In this document: piece after piece, positions 7,844 through 16,883 of the stretch
Layout: the number at the start of each line of letters is the position of its first letter
Position numbering within the stretch: position 1 is the first letter of the stretch
Origin: DASRDU01 sp035560235
GTDB taxonomy: Bacteria; Acidobacteriota; Blastocatellia; RBC074
Assembly: GCA_035560235.1 (NCBI GenBank)
Contig: DATMAG010000045.1
Span: 95,625 to 159,624 of the forward strand
Reading direction: 5' to 3'
Length of the DNA: 64,000 nucleotides
Position numbers and translations under genes: made by a program
The notes under the pieces: generated by a model
Database searches by the model: none
What the model was told of the DNA's origin: nothing
What the model saw: only the letters and a program-made list of their open reading frames with translations

Positions 7844-9097
7844 ATGCACCTCTTTTACTGCAGCCGTAAATCCATTCTTCAGTTCTGTCATTTCACTGCG
7901 GCTCTGAGCATCGTTCTCTCTGCGCTGACTGTCTCATCCTGCCTGCGCAAAACCCCGGGTCAGCCTTCCGGCGAAAAAGCGCCTGCCACCGCGAAGAGCA
8001 AACCCAGAGTGAAAATTCTTTCCGTCGAGCAGCAGCAGCAGCGGCGCACCGTTGAAGCCGTCGGTTCGCTCTTTGCCTTCGATGAAGTCACGGTCAGTTC
8101 AGAGGCCGAAGGACGCGTCGAGCAGGTGCTGGCTGATGTCGGTGATCGCGTCACCAAAGGTCAGGTGCTGGCGCGCATCTCGCCGGTTGAAATGGAACTC
8201 TCAGTCGAACAGCAGCGCGCCGCACTCAGACAGGCGCGGGCGCGGCTCGGGCTGAACGAGGAGACAGGCGAACTGAAGGACGTGCGCGAAGCGGCTGAGG
8301 TCAGGAAGGCCGCCGCCGACCTGGCCGATGCCGAACAGAAGTTTAAGCGCGCTCAGTCGCTGCTTGAAACCGGCGTCATTGCCCGTCAGGTTTATGACGA
8401 AGCCGAATCGCGCTACAAGGCGGCGAAGGCGGCTTATGATCTGGCTGTGCAGCAGGTCGAAAACATGCGCGCTTCGATGCAGCAGACTCAGGCGACGCTC
8501 AACCTGGCCAGCAAACGTTTGCGCGACGCTCAGATTCGCGCTCCGTTCGCCGGACACGTCAAAGCCCGCGAAGTCACTGTCGGTCAGTACCTGAAGGTGC
8601 AGACGCCGGTGATGACCATCGTCAACGCTGATCCCTTGCGCGTGCGCCTGAATGTGCCGGAAAAGATGTCCCCCTGGGTGCGCGTGGGCCGCGCGGTCAG
8701 AATCACGCTCGAAGCCTTTCCGGGCCGCGACTTCACGGGCCGCATCACGCGCATCAATCCGGCGGTGGATGAAAAGACCCGCACCTTTGAAATCGAAGGA
8801 CTCGTCGCCAATCACAGCGGCGAACTCAAACCCGGTTCATTCGTCAAGGCGACGATTCAGTCCGACAAGGTTGATACGATCCTCACCATTCCGCAGGAGG
8901 CGGCGACCTATCTGTTCGGCACTTACAAGGTCTTCGTCGTTCAGGGCCACATCGTCAGGGAGCGCGAAGTCAAACTCGGCGATCATTTCGGCGATCGCGT
9001 CGAAGTCATCGAAGGCCTGCAGACAAACGACAAGATCGCCCTCAGCGACGCCGCGCAGCCGCTCAGGGACGGGATGGAAATCGAGTTCGAACCATAA
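7844..9097 (+). CDS. RND efflux periplasmic adaptor (MFP/HlyD family), lipoprotein
   Basis: 417 residues. The N terminus carries a lipoprotein signal with lipobox V-S-S-C (Cys33), so the protein is probably anchored in the inner membrane facing the periplasm. It then follows the membrane-fusion plan: a lipoyl half-motif (EVTVSSEAEGRVEQVLADVG), a long alpha-hairpin rich in Gln, Ala and Arg (about residues 125-220), the second lipoyl half (RDAQIRAPFAGHVKAREVTVG) and beta-barrel domains (LRVRLNVPEKMSPWVRVGR). It bridges the RND pump encoded next to an outer-membrane channel; no TolC-like gene is present here. The two genes are 116 bp apart, separated by an inverted-repeat element. Confidence 0.9.
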   Translation: MHLFYCSRKSILQFCHFTAALSIVLSALTVSSCLRKTPGQPSGEKAPATAKSKPRVKILSVEQQQQRRTVEAVGSLFAFDEVTVSSEAEGRVEQVLADVGDRVTKGQVLARISPVEMELSVEQQRAALRQARARLGLNEETGELKDVREAAEVRKAAADLADAEQKFKRAQSLLETGVIARQVYDEAESRYKAAKAAYDLAVQQVENMRASMQQTQATLNLASKRLRDAQIRAPFAGHVKAREVTVGQYLKVQTPVMTIVNADPLRVRLNVPEKMSPWVRVGRAVRITLEAFPGRDFTGRITRINPAVDEKTRTFEIEGLVANHSGELKPGSFVKATIQSDKVDTILTIPQEAATYLFGTYKVFVVQGHIVREREVKLGDHFGDRVEVIEGLQTNDKIALSDAAQPLRDGMEIEFEP

Positions 9098-9117
9098 CCG
9101 CAAATCAAGCAGAAGTA

Positions 9118-9190
9118 ATGACGGAACAGACGGAAATCACGGAACAGACGAAACAATCTGCGAGCTGAAAGCTTTCCTCTGTTCCGTCAT
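9118..9190. repeat. Short-unit inverted repeat between adaptor and RND pump genes (family C)
   Basis: Tandem variants of ACGGAACAG / ACGGAAATC run from 9118 to about 9150, and a perfect inverted 12-bp copy of the first unit lies at 9179-9190 (ATGACGGAACAG against CTGTTCCGTCAT). The loop is 49 nt. The architecture (short tandem units, inverted arms, between co-oriented genes) matches other spacers in this window although the sequence differs. Confidence 0.6.
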
Positions 9191-9213
9191 CTCATCTTCT
9201 TTCACTGACTGCC

Positions 9214-12200
9214 ATGACTCTTGCTGAAGTCTGTGTCAAACGGCCCGTCTTTTCGGTGATGCTCATCGGCTTTCTGGTCGTGCTGGGCATCTTTTCGTTC
9301 CGCGACCTCGGCGTTGATCTCTTTCCGAAGGCTGATCCGGCAACGGTCTTTGTCAACGTGCGGCTGCCCGGAGCTTCGCCGGAAGAGATGGTCACGCAGA
9401 TCGTGCTGCCGATTGAAGAGGCGCTCTCGACCATCAGCGGCATTGACGAACTGCGCGCCCGCACGACTGAAGGAACATCAAGCATCACCGTGCAGTTCGT
9501 CCTCGAACGCAACATCGAAGACGCCGCTCAGGACGTGCGCGAAAAGGTCGCGGGCGCGATGCGCGAACTGCCGCCCAACATTCTCCCGCCCGTCATTCAG
9601 AAGGCCGATCCTGACTCGGAACCGGTGATGACGATTGCGGTGGCCAGTGACCGCAGCCTGCGCGAGACGACCGAGATTGCCGACAAGCAGATTCGCCGCA
9701 TTCTGGAAACAGTGGACGGAGTCGGTGAGGTTTCGATGAGCGGCGGTCGTGAGCGGCAGATCAGAATCTACTGCGACGCTGAAAAACTGAGCGCGCACGG
9801 CATCACGATCAGCGAAGTTGAGCGCGCCATCCGCGATGAAAACGTCGAAGCGCCTGGCGGTCGCATCATTCGCGGCGACAGTGAAATCGGCGTGCGCACG
9901 CTCGGACGAATTGACGCTACCTCGCAGTTCAGCGACATCATCGTCAAAAACGTCGCGGGCGCGCCCATCCGCGTGCGCGACATCGGCAGAGTTGAAGACG
10001 GGATTGAGGAAGCCCGCACCTATGCCTCGCTCGAAGGCAAACCCGCGATCACGCTCGACGTGCGTCGGCAGTCGGGCACCAATACGGTCAAAATCATTGA
10101 CAACGTCCGCGCCAAACTCAAATCCATTGAAAAGGATCTGCCGAGCGGCTTCAACCTGCGCGTGACACGCGATCAGTCGGTCTTCATTCGCGCTTCGATT
10201 GATTCGCTCGAAGAACATCTGCTGCTCGGCAGCCTGCTCGCTTCGCTGATTGTCTGGATCTTCATTCGCAATCTGCGCTCGGTCATCATTGCGGCAGTGG
10301 CAATTCCAACCTCGGTGATTGCGACCTTCACGCTGATGAAGGCGCTCGATTTCACGCTCAACAACATGACGCTGCTCGCGCTGACGCTTGCGGTCGGCAT
10401 CGTGATTGATGACGCGATTGTGGTGCTCGAAAACATTTATCGTTACGTCGAGGAGAAAGGCTACACGCCATTTCAGGCGGCGATTGACGGCACAAAGGAG
10501 ATCGCGCTCGCGGTCATGGCGACGACGCTTTCGCTCGTCATCATCTTCGTGCCGATTGCGTTTATGACCGGATATGCGCGGCGGTATGTCTATCAGTTCG
10601 GCTGGACGATGGCGTTTTCAATCATCGTTTCGATGCTGGTTTCCTTCACGCTGACGCCGATGCTCTCGGCGCGCCTGCTCAAGGGCAGCAGCGCCGGAAG
10701 CGCACAGGCAGGCGCGCATCACACCTCAAAGGAATCGAAGCTCTTTCTCTGGCTGGATCGCGCCTACGGCTGGATGCTCAACTGGTCGCTCAATCACCGG
10801 CTCATTTTCATTGTGCTCTGCCTGCTGGTCTTTGCGACGACCTTTCCGCTCAATGCGCGGGTCGGGCGCGACTGGATTCCGCCGGATGATCAGAGCGAGC
10901 TGATGGTGTCGCTCGACCTGCCCGAAGGATCTTCGCTTGACACAACGGTGCAGCGCATTGATGAACTCGCGGTGCGGCTGAAGAAGGAAGTCAAAGGCGT
11001 TGATTTCGTCGTGCCGCAGGTTCCGCCCGAAGGCCGCACCAATCATTCGCACGTGTACATCAAACTGATTGACGCCCGGCTGCGCCGTGAAACCAATGTC
11101 GAGATTGCCGGTGAGATTCGCAGGCTGATGTCGCAATACCGGAATATGCGTTACCGCGTCAACATTCCGTCAGCCCTGGGCGGCGGCGGCGAAGCGCAGT
11201 ATTACCCGATTCGCGGCAGCCTGCTCGGACAGGACTTCGATCAGGTCGTCGAACTGGCGAGGCAATGCACCGACGAGATGAAGAAGATGAAGGGCCTGGT
11301 GGATGTCGAACCCGGTCTGAATCTCAACAATCCCGAATTTCAGGTCAAGGTCGACCGGCAGAAGGCCTCTGATCTGGGCGTGCGCGTGGCCGATGTGGCG
11401 CACGCCGTGCGCCTGATGTTTTCGGGCGACGATGAAATTTCGACTTACAAGGAAGGCGATGAGCAGTACAAGGTGACGATGCAGCTGCTGCCCGAACAGC
11501 GCAACAACCCTGAGATGCTCGCGCGCCTGATGGTTCCGTCAGCAAAACTCGGTCAGACGCGGCTCGACAATCTGGCGACCATTTCACGCGGCACCGGCCC
11601 GGCGCGCATCGAGCGCCTGAACCGGCAGTTTCAGGTCAGCCTCAATTCAAACCTGGTTCCCGGCGTGGCGCTCGATGAAGGCGCGCGCGTGGCGACTGAA
11701 GCCATCAGCCGCGTCCCGATGCCCGCCGGTTATAAATTCCAGTTCTTCGGTCAGGTCAAGGTGCTCGAAGAGACGACCGCGAATCTGATTCTGACCTTTC
11801 TGCTCGCTTCGATCTTTATGTATATGGTGCTGGCCGCGCAGTTTGAGAGCATTCTGCATCCGCTGATTATTATGCTCTCGCTCCCGCTTTCGATTCCATT
11901 CGCGCTCTTTTCATTGTGGGCGACGGGTCGTTCGCTCAATCTGTGGAGCGCGCTCGGCGTGCTGCTGCTGCTCGGCATCGTCAAGAAGAACGCGATCCTG
12001 CAGATTGATTACACCAATCAGTTGCGCCGCCAGGGCGTGCCGCTGCGCGAAGCGATCATTCAGGCCAATCACGTCCGGCTGCGCCCGATTCTGATGACCA
12101 CGTTTTCAATCATCGCCGGACTGATCCCGACCGCCATCGGCATCGGCGCCGGCGCGGCACAGCGTTCAGCCATTGCAGTAACGATCATCGGCGGTCAGAC

Positions 12201-12339
12201 GCTCTGTCTGCTGCTGACGCTGCTCGTGACACCGGTAGCGTATTCGCTGCTGTCCGGGCTGGAAGGCTTCAGCCTTTTCAGCCGGGCGCGCGCGGGCCTG
12301 GCGGCGCTGAAGGCGGGAGTCACAAGAATGTTTATGTGA
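9214..12339 (+). CDS. RND efflux pump, inner-membrane permease (HAE1/AcrB-like)
   Basis: 1041 residues, the normal length for a hydrophobe/amphiphile efflux RND pump. It starts MTLAEVCVKRPVFSVMLIGF (first membrane helix) and has the long periplasmic loops and twelve membrane segments of the family. Helix 4 contains the proton-relay Asp pair in LALTLAVGIVIDDAIVVLEN. Later helices include FLLASIFMYMVLAAQFES and the GIVKKNAI stretch. It would exchange protons for drugs, detergents or other amphiphiles, working with the adaptor encoded upstream and an outer-membrane channel encoded elsewhere. The downstream gene is convergent, 37 bp away. Confidence 0.92.
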   Translation: MTLAEVCVKRPVFSVMLIGFLVVLGIFSFRDLGVDLFPKADPATVFVNVRLPGASPEEMVTQIVLPIEEALSTISGIDELRARTTEGTSSITVQFVLERNIEDAAQDVREKVAGAMRELPPNILPPVIQKADPDSEPVMTIAVASDRSLRETTEIADKQIRRILETVDGVGEVSMSGGRERQIRIYCDAEKLSAHGITISEVERAIRDENVEAPGGRIIRGDSEIGVRTLGRIDATSQFSDIIVKNVAGAPIRVRDIGRVEDGIEEARTYASLEGKPAITLDVRRQSGTNTVKIIDNVRAKLKSIEKDLPSGFNLRVTRDQSVFIRASIDSLEEHLLLGSLLASLIVWIFIRNLRSVIIAAVAIPTSVIATFTLMKALDFTLNNMTLLALTLAVGIVIDDAIVVLENIYRYVEEKGYTPFQAAIDGTKEIALAVMATTLSLVIIFVPIAFMTGYARRYVYQFGWTMAFSIIVSMLVSFTLTPMLSARLLKGSSAGSAQAGAHHTSKESKLFLWLDRAYGWMLNWSLNHRLIFIVLCLLVFATTFPLNARVGRDWIPPDDQSELMVSLDLPEGSSLDTTVQRIDELAVRLKKEVKGVDFVVPQVPPEGRTNHSHVYIKLIDARLRRETNVEIAGEIRRLMSQYRNMRYRVNIPSALGGGGEAQYYPIRGSLLGQDFDQVVELARQCTDEMKKMKGLVDVEPGLNLNNPEFQVKVDRQKASDLGVRVADVAHAVRLMFSGDDEISTYKEGDEQYKVTMQLLPEQRNNPEMLARLMVPSAKLGQTRLDNLATISRGTGPARIERLNRQFQVSLNSNLVPGVALDEGARVATEAISRVPMPAGYKFQFFGQVKVLEETTANLILTFLLASIFMYMVLAAQFESILHPLIIMLSLPLSIPFALFSLWATGRSLNLWSALGVLLLLGIVKKNAILQIDYTNQLRRQGVPLREAIIQANHVRLRPILMTTFSIIAGLIPTAIGIGAGAAQRSAIAVTIIGGQTLCLLLTLLVTPVAYSLLSGLEGFSLFSRARAGLAALKAGVTRMFM

Positions 12340-12376
12340 TCACAGGGAAGCAGAGAGGCCTGCGTGCCCGGACGAA

Positions 12377-13423
12377 TCAGACTACGTTGCGTGGCGTGCG
12401 GCCCGAGAGCGCGTCAATCGCATTCTCAACGGCTGTCATCGCCATTGCCAGCCGGGTTTCACGCGTCGCGCTGCCGATGTGCGGCAGCAGCACCACGTTT
12501 TTCAGCTTCATCAGTTCGGGACTCACCTGCGGTTCGTGTTCGTAAACATCCAGCCCGGCTCCGGCAATCCTGCCCTGACTCAGCGCTTCAACCAGCGCGG
12601 CTTCGTCAATCACCTCGCCGCGCGCAGTATTGATCAGAAAGGCTGTCGGTTTCAGGCGCGCCAGCGCGTCGCGGTCAATCAGGTGCTTTGTGGTCGCGGC
12701 CATCGGCACGTGCAGAGTGACGATGTCTGACTGTTCAAGCAGTTCGTAAAAGCCCGTGCGCCGCACCGACAGTCCGTCCTGCAATGAAGCAGTAATCCGC
12801 GCGCTGTCGTTGATCAGCGAGAAGCCCGGCTGTGCCGAACCGGTTCTCGGGCGGCCTGATACTCTGGTCGGATCGTCACGAAAGGCAATCTCATTGCGGC
12901 CACAATAGAGCACGCTCAGACCGAAACCTGTGGCCCGGCGCGCCACTGCGCGACCGATGCGGCCATAGCCGATAATGCCGAGCGTCCGGCCTGTCAGCCC
13001 GAAGCCGGGAAAGAGATCGAAATCCCAGGCCGTGAAATTCCCGGCTCGCACCCAGGCGTCAGCCTCAACCACGCGCCGTGTGACCGCGAGGATCAGCGCC
13101 CACGTCAGATCAGCCGTCGCATCGGTCAGCACGCCGGGCGTGTTGGTGACGAAAATGCCGCGCTGCTGCGCCGTGGCGACATCAATATTGTTGTAGCCTG
13201 CGGCCACGTTGGCGATGACCTTCAGCTTCGGCGCGGCCTCCATCAGTTCGCGGTCTATCCGGTCAGTGAGCAGACTGATCAGACCGTCAGCATTTCTGAC
13301 TCCCTGCAGCAACGCTTCACGCGAGAGCGTCATCCGATCAGCGCCGGTCTTGAAATCGCAGACTTCGCCCAGACGGTCGAGCGCCGCATCGGGAAGCTTT
13401 CTGGTGACGAAGACAAATGGACG
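12377..13423 (-). CDS. D-2-hydroxyacid dehydrogenase (glyoxylate/hydroxypyruvate reductase-like) with an internal insertion
   Basis: About 348 residues from the ATG at 13423; an ATG at 13468 adds 15 residues without family similarity. The Rossmann motif GIIGYGRIGRAVARRA, the catalytic Arg in INTARGEVIDEAAL, Glu in DVYEHEP and His in LPHIGSAT are all present, so the enzyme should reduce glyoxylate or hydroxypyruvate, or oxidise D-glycerate, with NAD(P)H. Between LYCGRNE and FYELLEQSD there is an in-frame stretch of about 40 residues (including RVSGRPRTGSAQPGFS) where relatives have only a few. It lies in the NAD-binding domain after the second beta strand and may loop out. The gene is convergent with the RND pump and divergent from the Lpt gene. 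Confidence 0.85.
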   Translation of the reverse strand, partial: RPFVFVTRKLPDAALDRLGEVCDFKTGADRMTLSREALLQGVRNADGLISLLTDRIDRELMEAAPKLKVIANVAAGYNNIDVATAQQRGIFVTNTPGVLTDATADLTWALILAVTRRVVEADAWVRAGNFTAWDFDLFPGFGLTGRTLGIIGYGRIGRAVARRATGFGLSVLYCGRNEIAFRDDPTRVSGRPRTGSAQPGFSLINDSARITASLQDGLSVRRTGFYELLEQSDIVTLHVPMAATTKHLIDRDALARLKPTAFLINTARGEVIDEAALVEALSQGRIAGAGLDVYEHEPQVSPELMKLKNVVLLPHIGSATRETRLAMAMTAVENAIDALSGRTPRNVV

Positions 13424-13523
13424 CATACTGAATTCTGAGATTTGAGGTTTGAACCCTGGGATTGTCAAGTCAGATGCTCGTAAAATTGCGAACCGGCTTC
13501 CCCGGACTGATGGCGCGACGTTG

Positions 13524-13529
13524 TATAAT
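13524..13529 (+). promoter_or_regulatory. -10 element for the lpt-rpoN-pts cluster
   Basis: A consensus TATAAT lies 30 bp before the first ATG of the LptC-like gene, giving a leader of about 23 nt. No convincing -35 is seen at the right distance. A TATAAT placed shortly before the first gene recurs at lolA and at the cyclase-like gene in this window. Confidence 0.5.
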
Positions 13530-13558
13530 CGCGCTTACCGCATCCGGTCGTCACATTT

Positions 13559-15877
13559 ATGATGAAGCATAAGCTGCATGAAAAGCTGCCCTGGATCGGG
13601 CGCATCGTTTCGCTGATCGTGCTGATGAGCGTCATTGGCGCGCTGGTTGTGTCGTTCATCAAACGCAGCAGCGTGGTCAGGCCGCCGCCACCGGTGCTGC
13701 GCGCGAGCGGTCCCGCCAGAAATGTGGTCGCGGTGACTGAAGGCTACGAATTCGTCAATCGTGAAGCGCGGCTCAGACTGATCGCTGAAAAGGACATCAC
13801 CTACGACGACGGGCGGCACGAACTGGAAAAGCTCAACCTGATGACCTACTCGGCTGACGGCAGGGAGGAATCGAAGATTCGCGCTGATCGCGGCGCTTAT
13901 CAGCAGCAGACAGGCATCGTCACCTTCAGCGGCAACGTCATCGCCAGCAATGCCGAAGGGCTGGAGGTCAGGTCAGAGTCGCTCACCTGGAATCAGAACA
14001 CCGGAGTCGGCAATACCGACGTGGCGGTCAGCTTCAAATACCGCGAGCTGAGCGGTTCATCCGTCGGCGCGGTGGTGCAGTCGAAGGAAAAACATCTGGC
14101 ATTGCTCAAAGAGGCGCACCTGATCATCACGCCTTCCGGCAGACTGCCGGTTGAGCTTCGCGGACAGAAGGCTGACTTTGCGCAGAATGACGGCGTGGCG
14201 CGGCTTGAAGGCGATGCCTCGGTTGTTCAGGGCAATCAGAGCGGACGGGCTGATACCATCACCGGCATTTTCACCAAAGATTCGCAGCCGAAACTGGTCC
14301 GCGTTGAAATGCGCGGCAATGCCTGGCTGAAGTCGCAGGAACAGGGCAAATCATCCGAACTTCAGGCGCGTGACATGGATTTTCATTTCGATGAGAACCA
14401 GCAGCTGAAGGCTGCGGGAGCGTGGGGCGGCGCGCGGGCGAAGTCGCTGGAAAAGGATGCGCCGCGTGAAGTGACGGCGGAACTCATCGAGGCTCAATAC
14501 ACGCCGACTGAAAAGGGCAGCGAACTGAAGACCATCATCACGCAGGGCCGCACAGTGATGAAGATCACCCCGCCTGAAGGCCGCACAGACGCAAAGGCTG
14601 CGGAACGGATACTCGAAGCCGATGCCGTGCAGATGAGCTTTCAGCCCGGCGGCAAATATCTGGCTCACGCTGAAGCGAACGGCAATGCGCTGCTGACTGT
14701 GACGCCGGTGGTGATCTCTCCGGCGGCTGAACGCAAGCGGCTGCGCGCCCCGAAATTCACGGCTGAGTTTTTTGACACAAACAATCTGCTCAGAAACTTC
14801 ACTGCCGAAAGCGGGACGACGGCTGAATTCGAACCGCTGCAGGAGCAGCCGCCGAAGGGAAGGAAAAGAGAGAAGCGCACGCTGACCGGAAAAAAAATGA
14901 CCGCGGATTTCGACGCTCAGACTCAGGATGTCTCGACGATGCGGATTGAAGGCGATGCGAAATTTGTCGAAGGCGATCGTCAGGCGACTGCAGCCAGCGC
15001 GCTCTATACGGCTTCAAATTCCGGTGTGGCGCTGCGCGGCAAGCCGCAGGTCTGGGACGCCTCTCTGCGCGTCAGCGGCGATGAGATTGACGTCAATATT
15101 GAAACCGGCGAAAGCTTTGCGCGCGGGCGGGTGCGGACAACTTATTACAGCCGTGAGACAACCAGCGGAGCGGCTCCCTTCAAAAAGCAGAAAGCGCCCG
15201 TCTTTATTGCCTCTGACCGCGCGCAGGTGAAGCATCGCGAGGGAGCCGCGCGTTATGAGGGCAATGCGCGTGCGTGGCAGGATGACAACTTTGTGCGCGC
15301 CAGTGTGATTGAACTGGATAAAAACGAAAAGACGATGACGGCGACCGGCAACGTCAATTCCGCGCTCTATACTGTGGAACGCGAAATTGAAACGCCTTCA
15401 TCCGGCACACCGGCTCAGTCCGCCGCGCTTCAGCCCGCGTCCGAAAAGACGCCGAAGCGGAAGGAAGTGGTGCCGATCTTTGCGAGTTCGGAGCAGATGA
15501 ACTATTCAGACGCGACCCGGCTCGTGCAGTACACGGGCAATGTCAGGATCAAACAGGGTTCTGATCAGATCGAAGCGGCGAAAGCCGAAGTGAAAATTGA
15601 CGAAGAGAACAGGCTTGAACGGCTGACGGCGACCACGAATGTGGTGCTGACGCAGCCCGCGAGACGCGGCACCGGCGATCAGGTCGAATACACCGCCGCG
15701 ACGGATACGGCAATATTGACGGGCAGTTCAGCGCGAATTGAGGACAGGGAACGTGAGGCTGTCACGACCGGGTCAAAATTGACTTTGCATTTACGCGATG
15801 CTAGGATTCAGGCCGCTGATGAGGGAGGCTCAAGGCGCGTGAAGACCACTCACCGAATCCGTCAGCAGGAGCGTTAG
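13559..15877 (+). CDS. LptC-like protein with extended LptA/OstA-type repeats (LPS export)
   Basis: 772 residues, several times longer than classical LptC (about 190) or LptA (about 185). One membrane helix (IGRIVSLIVLMSVIGALVVSF, residues 13-33) is followed by an LptC-like section (GYEFVNREARLRLIAEKDI, KIRADRGAYQQQTGIVTFSG) and then repeated OstA-like strands such as LEGDASVVQGN, RLVQYTGNVRIKQGSDQIE and EYTAATDTAILTGSSARIED near the C terminus. It probably forms part of the periplasmic beta-jellyroll bridge that carries lipopolysaccharide from the inner-membrane LptB2FG pump to the outer membrane. lptB follows 42 bp downstream. No separate lptA is present, so this chain may combine both roles. 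Confidence 0.75.
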   Translation: MMKHKLHEKLPWIGRIVSLIVLMSVIGALVVSFIKRSSVVRPPPPVLRASGPARNVVAVTEGYEFVNREARLRLIAEKDITYDDGRHELEKLNLMTYSADGREESKIRADRGAYQQQTGIVTFSGNVIASNAEGLEVRSESLTWNQNTGVGNTDVAVSFKYRELSGSSVGAVVQSKEKHLALLKEAHLIITPSGRLPVELRGQKADFAQNDGVARLEGDASVVQGNQSGRADTITGIFTKDSQPKLVRVEMRGNAWLKSQEQGKSSELQARDMDFHFDENQQLKAAGAWGGARAKSLEKDAPREVTAELIEAQYTPTEKGSELKTIITQGRTVMKITPPEGRTDAKAAERILEADAVQMSFQPGGKYLAHAEANGNALLTVTPVVISPAAERKRLRAPKFTAEFFDTNNLLRNFTAESGTTAEFEPLQEQPPKGRKREKRTLTGKKMTADFDAQTQDVSTMRIEGDAKFVEGDRQATAASALYTASNSGVALRGKPQVWDASLRVSGDEIDVNIETGESFARGRVRTTYYSRETTSGAAPFKKQKAPVFIASDRAQVKHREGAARYEGNARAWQDDNFVRASVIELDKNEKTMTATGNVNSALYTVEREIETPSSGTPAQSAALQPASEKTPKRKEVVPIFASSEQMNYSDATRLVQYTGNVRIKQGSDQIEAAKAEVKIDEENRLERLTATTNVVLTQPARRGTGDQVEYTAATDTAILTGSSARIEDREREAVTTGSKLTLHLRDARIQAADEGGSRRVKTTHRIRQQER

Positions 15878-15918
15878 CAGCGGGCATTCGGCCAGGATAA
15901 AGCCGGAGTCCGGGACTG

Positions 15919-16794
15919 GTGAGAAAGGATCGGGAAGTGAACACTGGTGCCATTGACAGCAGAACAGTTGACAAGGAAACATCAGGCGCGGGCCACTCTC
16001 AGGAACATCCAGAACAGGATCAGCGCTCCGGGCGGCTGGCTACTCAGGTGACAAACCTGAAGGCCGAAGTCAGCCGGGCGCTGCGGGCCGAGAACCTTCA
16101 GAAATCCTTTCGCGGTCGTCGCGTCGTCAATAATGTTTCCGTCATAGTTCGCCGGGGCGAAATCGTCGGCCTGCTGGGCCCGAACGGGGCAGGCAAAACG
16201 ACGACGTTCCATATGATCGTCGGTCTGGAAAGACCCGATGTCGGCAGAGTGCTGCTTGGCGAGCAGGACATCACGTGGATGCCGCTGTGGCGGCGCGCCC
16301 GCAACGGCATCGGCTATCTGCCGCAGGAGGCTTCGATCTTTCGCAAGCTGACCGTCGAGCAGAACATCATGGCGATCCTTGAAACGCTCAAGCTGGAGCG
16401 GCACGAGCGGCACGAGCGGCTGGAGCAGCTGATCGAAGAGTTCCGGCTCGGTGAAGTCCGGCGCAACAAGGGCATGTCGCTTTCAGGCGGCGAGCGGCGG
16501 CGCACTGAAATTGCCCGCTCGCTGACGATTGAACCGGAGTTTATGCTCCTTGATGAACCCTTCGCCGGAATTGATCCGCTGGCGATTGATGACATTCAGC
16601 GCATCGTCCTGAAGCTGCGCGACAAGGGCATCGGGGTGCTGATTACGGATCACAATGTGCGTGAAGCGCTGGAAATCACTGACCACGCTTACATCATCAA
16701 TGAAGGCCAGCTCTTTCGCACGGGAACGCCGCAGGAACTGGCCGATGACCCGGAGGTCAGGAAAGTTTATCTGGGCGAAAGATTCCGGTTGTGA
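15919..16794 (+). CDS. lptB: LPS export ABC transporter ATPase LptB
   Basis: The ATPase core starts near residue 55 (LRAENLQKSFRGRRVVNNVS) and has Walker A GPNGAGKTTTF, the LptB-typical GIGYLPQEASIFRKLTVEQN, signature LSGGERRRTEIARSL, Walker B FMLLDEPFAGIDP and H-loop ITDHNVREAL. It ends EVRKVYLGERFRL, as LptB does. It should power extraction of LPS from the inner membrane. The 54 hydrophilic residues before the core are unusual. In-frame GTG codons at 15937 (after AAAGGA) and 16045 are alternative starts; the latter would give about 249 residues, the family norm. The order lptC/A, lptB, rpoN, hpf, rapZ resembles that of many Gram-negative bacteria. Confidence 0.92.
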   Translation: MRKDREVNTGAIDSRTVDKETSGAGHSQEHPEQDQRSGRLATQVTNLKAEVSRALRAENLQKSFRGRRVVNNVSVIVRRGEIVGLLGPNGAGKTTTFHMIVGLERPDVGRVLLGEQDITWMPLWRRARNGIGYLPQEASIFRKLTVEQNIMAILETLKLERHERHERLEQLIEEFRLGEVRRNKGMSLSGGERRRTEIARSLTIEPEFMLLDEPFAGIDPLAIDDIQRIVLKLRDKGIGVLITDHNVREALEITDHAYIINEGQLFRTGTPQELADDPEVRKVYLGERFRL

Positions 16795-16883
16795 ATCAGA
16801 CGTTCACTGTTATTATGCAATGCGTCAGCTTCGCCCTGCGGTTATTCTGAGTTTTATAAATTTTGTCAGGTAGTTATTCAGCT

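Noticed and set aside
9478..10218. 246-codon minus-strand ORF within the RND pump gene
   Set aside because: Shadow frame of a well-conserved gene, with no ribosome-binding site or family motif.
12800..12925. Insertion in the hydroxyacid dehydrogenase considered as an intein
   Set aside because: It is about 40 residues, far below intein size, and lacks splicing motifs at its edges.
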